From the NCBI RefSeq assembly GCF_027460065.1, contig NZ_JAPYZZ010000015.1:1-64000 (forward strand): a stretch of 64,000 nucleotides of DNA. Reading direction: 5' to 3'. A model generated the notes under the pieces. It ran no database searches. It saw only the letters and a list, made by a program, of their open reading frames with translations, and was not told the origin of the DNA. Source of the stretch: Martinezella rhizogenes (GTDB taxonomy: Bacteria > Pseudomonadota > Alphaproteobacteria > Rhizobiales > Rhizobiaceae). The translations under genes were made by a program, and so were the position numbers. Positions 59,226-64,000 of this stretch are shown one piece after another (position 1 is the stretch's first letter; every line of letters starts with the position of its first letter).

Positions 59226-59621
59226 CTATTCCGTCACGGCCCTGAAACGCATTTCCGTCACAAAATTCCGCGTCTTCGCCTCGCGCCGCGAGCGGCTGGA
59301 GAGAAGCAGCAGATTGACGAGAGAGACGCCGGCAATCGACAATGCCGCATCGTCGAGCAGGTTTTTCACCCGAGCGGCGATCTCCCCCGCATCCTTGCGG
59401 CCATTGGCATCGCTCCAGATTTGCAGCGCCAGGAAATGTTCCTCGCCCTTTTCCGTCGCCGTCGAGTAATCCCGGCTTTCGAGATCGCCGATCACGATGC
59501 AGGGCAGAACGGCGCGCGACAGAAGCCGGTCGACAATGCCGCCGGGGGTGAGCGTCATGAGCGCCGCATCGCCCGCCAGCCGCGCGAAAATCGCCTGAAG
59601 AAACGCATTGGCAGCGCTCAT
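59226..59621 (-). CDS. GTA gp8, DUF3168 (tail completion)
   Basis: A 131-residue protein starting MSAANAFLQAIFARLAGD. DUF3168 pattern: A-N-A-F-L-Q-A-I-F-A-R-L, V-L-P-C-I-V-I-G-D, E-H-F-L-A-L-Q-I-W-S-D-A-N-G-R-K-D-A. Tail terminator or completion protein. It overlaps gp7 by four bases. The convergent MFS gene ends 7 bases away. Confidence 0.88.
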   Translation of the reverse strand: MSAANAFLQAIFARLAGDAALMTLTPGGIVDRLLSRAVLPCIVIGDLESRDYSTATEKGEEHFLALQIWSDANGRKDAGEIAARVKNLLDDAALSIAGVSLVNLLLLSSRSRREAKTRNFVTEMRFRAVTE

Positions 59622-59953
59622 CGGCTTTCCTCCTCGCAACGGCAGACGATGAAGCGTCTCGTCTCATCCGGATCCATCGTCGCCCGGATCGCGAGAATGC
59701 GCCGGCCCTTGCGAAAGCGCATGCCGGTGGTGACGTCACTGCGAAAGGCCAGCCAGACGCGGTGGGTGATCGTCACACCCTCGGCAGACGCCCGCTCATG
59801 GGAGGCCTCGGAAATCGGTTCTATGGCCGCCCAGAGCGACCGCAGGACAGACCAGCTTTCCGTTGTACCGCCCTGCCCGTCGGCCGTTTCGGTGCGCAGT
59901 TCCAGTTCCAGCCGCGCCGTCAGCTTGCCGGGGTCGAGAAAAACGAGGTTCAT
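59618..59953 (-). CDS. GTA head closure protein (gp7)
   Basis: A 111-residue head-closure/stopper protein: N-L-V-F-L-D-P-G-K-L-T-A-R-L-E-L-E, W-S-V-L-R-S-L-W-A-A-I-E-P and G-M-R-F-R-K-G-R-R-I-L-A-I-R match the SPP1 gp16-like family. The start is ATG 59953, three bases after the gp6 stop. Confidence 0.88.
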   Translation of the reverse strand: MNLVFLDPGKLTARLELELRTETADGQGGTTESWSVLRSLWAAIEPISEASHERASAEGVTITHRVWLAFRSDVTTGMRFRKGRRILAIRATMDPDETRRFIVCRCEEESR

Positions 59954-59956
59954 GGC

Positions 59957-60526
59957 TCAAAGCCCCAGGCGGCAGAAGGGCGCCACCAGCCGTTCGTAAC
60001 CGGCGGGAACCGCCGCAGGCTGGTTCTCCGGTGCGACCGCGCCGCGAAAGGCGAACATCTGCGCTACATGCATCAACATGGCGCGTTTCAGCGTGTCGGG
60101 CACATCCGTGCCGGCCTCTCCGTAACCGGCGATGAAATCAATCTCGATACCGTTCATCGCCCGGCCGGGGCTTGGCGGATCGCGCAGCCACAGCCGCGCC
60201 GGGCGCGCCACGCCGTCGACTAATCTGTCAGCGGTCGTGATGTTTGCCGCGCGGCCCTGACCGTCAAAAACCAGAATCGTTTCGATGGCTTGCACCGGTC
60301 CCTTGCCAATCAGAATCACGCCGTTCTGAGGCCACCGATCAAGATAAAGCCGCCAGGTCTGGCGGATGAGGCAGAGGCCGGTCACGCGTTCCAGGTGTTC
60401 ACGGGCGGTGCGCAGCAATGCGGCCAGAAGCGCGTCCTCCTCGCCGCCGTCGAGACGCAGATGCGCCTTGACCTCGGCAAGCGTCAGCGGCTCCGCCTGC
60501 GGCGGATGAATGAGGGCATAGGTCAT
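59957..60526 (-). CDS. GTA head-tail connector (gp6)
   Basis: A 189-residue connector protein. The N-terminal L-T-L-A-E-V-K-A-H-L-R-L-D-G-G-E-E-D-A-L-L-A-A-L-L-R-T-A-R-E-H-L-E is the HK97-gp6-like pattern, with a later P-D-T-L-K-R-A-M-L-M-H-V-A-Q-M block. It sits between the portal/capsid ring and the head closure protein. The RIME-like element at 60567-60688 separates it from the capsid gene. Confidence 0.9.
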   Translation of the reverse strand: MTYALIHPPQAEPLTLAEVKAHLRLDGGEEDALLAALLRTAREHLERVTGLCLIRQTWRLYLDRWPQNGVILIGKGPVQAIETILVFDGQGRAANITTADRLVDGVARPARLWLRDPPSPGRAMNGIEIDFIAGYGEAGTDVPDTLKRAMLMHVAQMFAFRGAVAPENQPAAVPAGYERLVAPFCRLGL

Positions 60527-60566
60527 TGGGGTCTCCGATGAAGAGGGCGAGCGGGTGCGTCTTTCG

Positions 60567-60688
60567 CCTTCTCCCCGAGGGGGAGAAGGTCGCGGCAGCG
60601 GGATGAGGGGGCAAGGGCAGTGATAGACCGAGAGCTTGCCCCCTCATCCGGCCCTTCGGGCCACCTTCTCCCCCACGGGGAGAAGAAC
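60567..60688. repeat. RIME-like palindromic element inside the GTA cluster (copy C)
   Basis: CCTTCTCCCCGAGGGGGAGAAGGTCGCGGCAGCGGGATGAGGGGGC on the left and its inverse, with CCCTTCGGGCCACCTTCTCCCCCACGGGG, on the right. It lies between the capsid stop (60708) and the connector start (60526). As RNA it forms a long double hairpin directly after the capsid message. Confidence 0.78.
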
Positions 60689-60707
60689 CGAGCGGCACCG
60701 TCGAGGC

Positions 60708-61976
60708 TCAATTCACCCCGAATTTCACCAGCTTGATCGCCTCGAAATTCTGCACGCCGCCACCCATTCGCTTGGTGGTGTAGAACAGCACATAGGGTTT
60801 CGCCGAATAGGGATCGCGCAGGATGCGTACGCCGGTGCGGTCAACGACGAGGTAACCGGCGCGGAAGTCGCCAAAGGCGATGGCGAAACTGTTGGCGGCC
60901 ACACCAGGCATGTCCTCGGCCTCCGTTACCGGAAAGCCCATCAGCGAGGCCGGCTGGCCGGCGGCGGCCGGCGGGTGCCAGAGATAGGCGCCGCTGGTAT
61001 CCTTGAAGCGGCGCAATGCGCCTTGCGTCTTGCGGTTCATCAGGAAGGTGCCGTTCTGGCGATGGCCGGCTTTCAGCGCATAAACGGCATCGAGCAGTAC
61101 GTCCATCGGCCCGGCAGAGGCGAAACCGGCCGAAACGCCGGTTGCGACATAACCGATATTGCCCCAGCTCCAGCCATCATTGGCAACGGGGGTATAGGAG
61201 AGGAACCCTTTTGGCTTGTTGATGCCATCACCGGCGATGAAGGCTGTTGCCTCCTGCTCGGCGAAGGCAATGTCCACTTCGGACGCGATCCAGGCCTCGA
61301 TATCGACGGCCGCATCATCCAGCAGGCCCTGCGTGGCCGCCGGCATGGCGTAAAGCTCCATGGTCGGGAAAGAAAGCTCCGCAAGCTGCGGCGTTGCCGT
61401 CTGCGGACGCGCCGCCGTTTCGGAGACCCAGCCGGTCGTCATGCCACCCGGCGCGAAGGGTTTCTTCAGAACGGCGGCGGAAACCTGCCGTACGGTCGCC
61501 AGCGCCCGGATCGGCGAAATCGCCGTCATGCGCCGGCCGATCTCGCCATCCGTCTCGCTCGGCAGCAGAAAACCGCCATCCGCCCCGGTCGAACCGGCGA
61601 AGGCCTTGGCCTCCAGATCGCGCAGCGCGCCTTCCTCGCCGCGGCGGATATAGGCCTCGAAAGCTGCCTTATGCTCCTCGGAATCGTGGGAAAGCGCGTC
61701 GTTGCGGCCAAGCGCAGGGCGCGCCTTCTTGAGCGCAAGGTCATCCATGATCCTGCGGTTGTCGTCGAGCGCCTTGTCGATGCGGTCGAGCTTGTCGCGG
61801 GTCACAACATCCGACCCCATCTTGCGCTCGATATCGGCAAGCCGCTGGTCGTTGGTTTCACGGAAGGCCTCGAACGCTTCCATGAAGTCGTCGAAGGCGG
61901 CCGTCACCGTATCGGGCACGGCTTTCACCTGCGGCGCGACGGTCATCGGGGCCGGTTTCGTCATCTGGTCCGTCAT
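60708..61976 (-). CDS. GTA major capsid protein, HK97 fold (gp5)
   Basis: A 422-residue HK97-type capsid precursor. The first 120 residues are a charged helical scaffold-like region (A-F-D-D-F-M-E-A-F-E-A-F-R-E-T-N-D-Q-R). After the likely protease cut comes the mature part: F-L-L-P-S-E-T-D-G-E-I-G, G-W-V-S-E-T-A-A-R-P-Q-T, D-V-L-L-D-A-V-Y-A-L-K, and P-V-T-E-A-E-D-M-P. The protease gene follows upstream. GTA capsids of this type package about 4 kb of random host DNA. Confidence 0.95.
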   Translation of the reverse strand: MTDQMTKPAPMTVAPQVKAVPDTVTAAFDDFMEAFEAFRETNDQRLADIERKMGSDVVTRDKLDRIDKALDDNRRIMDDLALKKARPALGRNDALSHDSEEHKAAFEAYIRRGEEGALRDLEAKAFAGSTGADGGFLLPSETDGEIGRRMTAISPIRALATVRQVSAAVLKKPFAPGGMTTGWVSETAARPQTATPQLAELSFPTMELYAMPAATQGLLDDAAVDIEAWIASEVDIAFAEQEATAFIAGDGINKPKGFLSYTPVANDGWSWGNIGYVATGVSAGFASAGPMDVLLDAVYALKAGHRQNGTFLMNRKTQGALRRFKDTSGAYLWHPPAAAGQPASLMGFPVTEAEDMPGVAANSFAIAFGDFRAGYLVVDRTGVRILRDPYSAKPYVLFYTTKRMGGGVQNFEAIKLVKFGVN

Positions 61977-62008
61977 GTGGTTTTCCTTTTTCGTTGATAC
62001 CTGAAGGG

Positions 62009-62581
62009 TCAGCGTTTGAAGGTTGTGTCGAATAGCGAGCGGGCGGCGCGGCGCATCGCGCGCACCAGTTCGGTCTCCCGGTCCCTGAAGAAGCGGGCAT
62101 GCTTGACGTCGGAGACCCGCGCAGAAGGCAGCATCGGGAAGGTCACGACCGAGATTTCCCAGAGATCGGCCTCCAGAATGCGCCGCACACCACTGCTAGC
62201 ACCCTTGCCGGAACGAACCGTGCGAAAGCCGATCGACAAGCCGTCCAGCGCGCCGGTCTTCATCAGCGAATGCACCTCGCGGGAACGGGCAACGCCGGGT
62301 GCGAGGATGCCTTCGACATAAAGACCGCGCTCGTCCTCGCGGATGGTGCGCCATGCGCCGATCGGCTCGGCCGGATCATGCTGGTAGAGCATGCGGATAC
62401 CCGCCGCTCCCCGCTCCTCGATGGAACGGCGGAAAGCCCCGCGTTCGATCACGTCCTTGCCGAGATCGACCTCGCCGAAGACGCTGGCATAACCGGAAAA
62501 GGTGCCGTCGCTGGTGATGCCACGCAGTTCCAGACTGGCGAATTTGCGCGTGGCGGGACGCGGCCCGCGATAGACGTGCAT
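62009..62581 (-). CDS. GTA prohead protease (gp4)
   Basis: A 190-residue HK97-family (U35) protease. Catalytic His68 (Y-Q-H-D-P) and Ser116 (G-L-S-I-G-F) are in the expected context, with E-A-D-L-W-E-I-S-V-V-T-F-P following. It cuts the capsid scaffold during maturation. A basic C-terminal tail follows (R-A-M-R-R-A-A-R-S). Confidence 0.93.
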   Translation of the reverse strand: MHVYRGPRPATRKFASLELRGITSDGTFSGYASVFGEVDLGKDVIERGAFRRSIEERGAAGIRMLYQHDPAEPIGAWRTIREDERGLYVEGILAPGVARSREVHSLMKTGALDGLSIGFRTVRSGKGASSGVRRILEADLWEISVVTFPMLPSARVSDVKHARFFRDRETELVRAMRRAARSLFDTTFKR

Positions 62582-62666
62582 GAAAAACTCCTGCGATGTG
62601 AAGAGAGGGGAACGACGTCGCTCTCAGGCTGTGGGCTCCGGGCTTCGGGCTCTGGGCTCCGGGCTC

Positions 62667-62987
62667 TCAGGCGCGCGGGCGCGCGCCGTATCGTTCGGCG
62701 ATGCGCACCAGAACGCCCAGCCCCCACCAGGCGCCCATGCTGGCGGCAGCAGAGCCGGCCACCATGATTTCCCGGCCTGAAAGCGCCCCGGCAATATCAA
62801 GCTGCTGCACGATCCACAGGCCGATCGGGCCGCCGAAGATCATGCCGCAGGAAACGCCGGTGACGAAACGGCTCGCCGCTTCGCGTTTGCTTTTCGGCAG
62901 CAGGTAAACGAGTGAGACACCCGCGCCCGCCACGGCGCCGGTGATGCGGGCGGCCCAGATACCGGCCTCATTGGCGAATTCAGACAT
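62667..62987 (-). CDS. GTA-associated small membrane protein (DUF6107-like)
   Basis: A 106-residue protein with two or three hydrophobic segments (I-T-G-A-V-A-G-A-G-V-S-L-V-Y-L-L, V-S-C-G-M-I-F-G-G-P-I-G-L-W, E-I-M-V-A-G-S-A-A-A-S-M-G-A-W-W). It lies between portal and protease, where rhizobial GTAs carry a small protein of the DUF6107 type. The role is unknown, possibly holin or assembly. G/C-rich hexamer repeats (GGGCTC) occur downstream at 62635-62670. Confidence 0.7.
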   Translation of the reverse strand: MSEFANEAGIWAARITGAVAGAGVSLVYLLPKSKREAASRFVTGVSCGMIFGGPIGLWIVQQLDIAGALSGREIMVAGSAAASMGAWWGLGVLVRIAERYGARPRA

Positions 62988-63183
62988 GGGTAATCATTCC
63001 CGTTTAGGATGTTGCAATCGGGCGAACGCACCGCGCCGCCCGCAGGCGCTTTTTGCGCGCCTGTGATGGGTGATTTTCGAATCGTCGGAATCGCTTGGAC
63101 GGAAGACCTCACAAAGAGAGTCCGCTTCTTCAGAAAGTGATTCAACTCAACCCGCCCGCTTCCAAGGGCGTGGTTCCAGCCAC

Positions 63184-64000
63184 TCAGTAACCGACGGCTT
63201 CGCGTTTTTCCTCGTCGCTCAAAAAGGATGCCGCGCCGATGCGTGTCCAGAGCGCATCCCGTTCGCCGGCAAGCCCGGCGATCCTGTCGAGATCGGGTTC
63301 CAGCCTCAACCCGGCGCCGAAGACCGGTGCCAGCCAGCCGCAGAGCCTTGCCGCCGTGCGATAAACCAGTGGCAGCACGGTGAGGCGATAAAAGGCGCGG
63401 TTCGCCTCCTGGTAATTGGCATAGGTATTGTCACCGGGAATACCGATCAGCATCGGCGGCACGCCGAGCGAGAGCGCGATATCGCGCGCCGCTCCGTTGC
63501 GGGCCTCCAGAAAATCCATGTCGCGCGGTGAAAGACCCATGGCCTTCCAGTCCAGCCCGCCCTCCAGAAGCAGTGGCCGGCCGGCATTCATGGCCCCCTG
63601 ATAGCCCTCTTCCAGTTCACGTTTCAGCCGCTCATATTGCTCGGTGGAGAGATTGCCGCCCTCCTTGGGCTGGTAGACCAGCGCACCGGAAGGCCGGGCG
63701 GAATTGTCGAGCAGCCGCTTGTTCCAATGGCTTGCGGCATTGTGGAGATCGAGCGCCGCACCCGCGGAGGCGAGCGGCGCAAAACCGACCCGGTCGTCCA
63801 GCGGATGGAAAAGCTTCAGATGCAGAAGCCCCAGCCCATCGCGGTCAGTGGCGATACGCCGCGCGGCGCGGCCCTCGGCGCGGTATTCATAAGCCGCCGG
63901 CCAGCCATCAGGCCCCTCGACGATGCTGACCCGGTCGGGCCTCAGGAGATGCAGCTCACGCAACCGACCGCCAACCATCAGCGGTTCGATATAGGCGTTT
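63184..64000 (-). CDS. GTA portal protein (gp3), incomplete at the window end
   Basis: The visible C-terminal 271 residues of an HK97-family portal protein. R-P-D-R-V-S-I-V, H-P-L-D-D-R-V-G-F-A-P-L-A-S-A-G-A-A-L-D-L-H-N-A, L-L-L-E-G-G-L-D-W-K-A-M-G-L-S-P-R-D-M-D-F-L-E and S-L-G-V-P-P-M-L-I-G-I-P-G-D-N-T-Y-A-N-Y are typical. The frame is open through the window edge (N-A-Y-I-E-P-L before residue M at 63978), so the start lies outside. Terminase genes are expected further on. Confidence 0.92.
   Translation of the reverse strand, partial: NAYIEPLMVGGRLRELHLLRPDRVSIVEGPDGWPAAYEYRAEGRAARRIATDRDGLGLLHLKLFHPLDDRVGFAPLASAGAALDLHNAASHWNKRLLDNSARPSGALVYQPKEGGNLSTEQYERLKRELEEGYQGAMNAGRPLLLEGGLDWKAMGLSPRDMDFLEARNGAARDIALSLGVPPMLIGIPGDNTYANYQEANRAFYRLTVLPLVYRTAARLCGWLAPVFGAGLRLEPDLDRIAGLAGERDALWTRIGAASFLSDEEKREAVGY

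Noticed and set aside
50215-64000. An ordinary prophage
   Set aside because: Gene order, short tape measure, DUF2460/DUF2163/megatron set and lack of integrase or replication genes in view fit a gene transfer agent cluster instead.

Overview
The window is alphaproteobacterial chromosomal DNA, most likely from Agrobacterium or a close Rhizobium relative. The evidence is GC-rich coding sequence, the linked block glnE, pleC-like kinase, histidine kinase/response regulator pair, degP and cycHJKL, a feuNPQ-like unit, rhizobial palindromic intergenic repeats, and a Rhodobacter-type gene transfer agent (GTA) cluster. No tRNA, rRNA or CRISPR array was recognised. All calls come from reading the sequence; no database search was run.

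Layout. Positions 1-340 are the 5' end of an IS110-family element: the first 20 codons of its transposase on the minus strand, plus the non-coding end that in this family can encode a bridge RNA. Positions 500-14,900 hold scattered housekeeping and accessory genes: a Sel1 protein, a DUF2147 protein, a P-loop ATPase, two tiny membrane peptides, AMP nucleosidase, a VapBC toxin-antitoxin pair with a clear palindromic operator, OsmC, a class III aminotransferase, a lipid kinase, an MFS exporter behind a leader ORF and terminator, MgtE behind a structured leader, UppP, and a divergent HxlR regulator/oxidoreductase pair. Positions 15,300-25,600 hold ETF-ubiquinone oxidoreductase, a low-GC secreted protein, a CDF metal transporter broken by an in-frame stop, an SDR lacking its catalytic Tyr/Lys, a diguanylate cyclase, an Hsp70 relative, a divergent family-4 uracil-DNA glycosylase and a DMT permease. 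A MITE-like insertion lies inside a REP palindrome in this stretch.

Positions 26,000-49,800 are the conserved core: pepN, a pleC-like cell-cycle kinase behind a CtrA-type box, glnE, a MipA-family outer membrane protein, a Saccharopine_dh-like/DCC pair, an OmpR-type two-component pair, degP, the cycHJKL cytochrome c maturation operon with an FNR/FixK-type box upstream, a lipoprotein, and feuNPQ. The cytochrome operon uses 4-bp stop/start overlaps throughout and is followed by the envelope protease and a two-component pair, which fits an envelope and respiration block.

Positions 50,200-64,000 are a GTA structural cluster on the minus strand, in order: portal (cut by the window end), small membrane protein, prohead protease, HK97 capsid, connector, head closure, gp8, major tail protein, gp10, gp10.1, tape measure, distal tail, hub, NlpC/P60 peptidase, megatron baseplate and a holin-like protein. 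It has two oddities. A plus-strand MFS transporter gene splits the head and tail halves, and a large palindromic repeat sits just downstream of the capsid gene. Several families of dispersed palindromes recur across the whole window.
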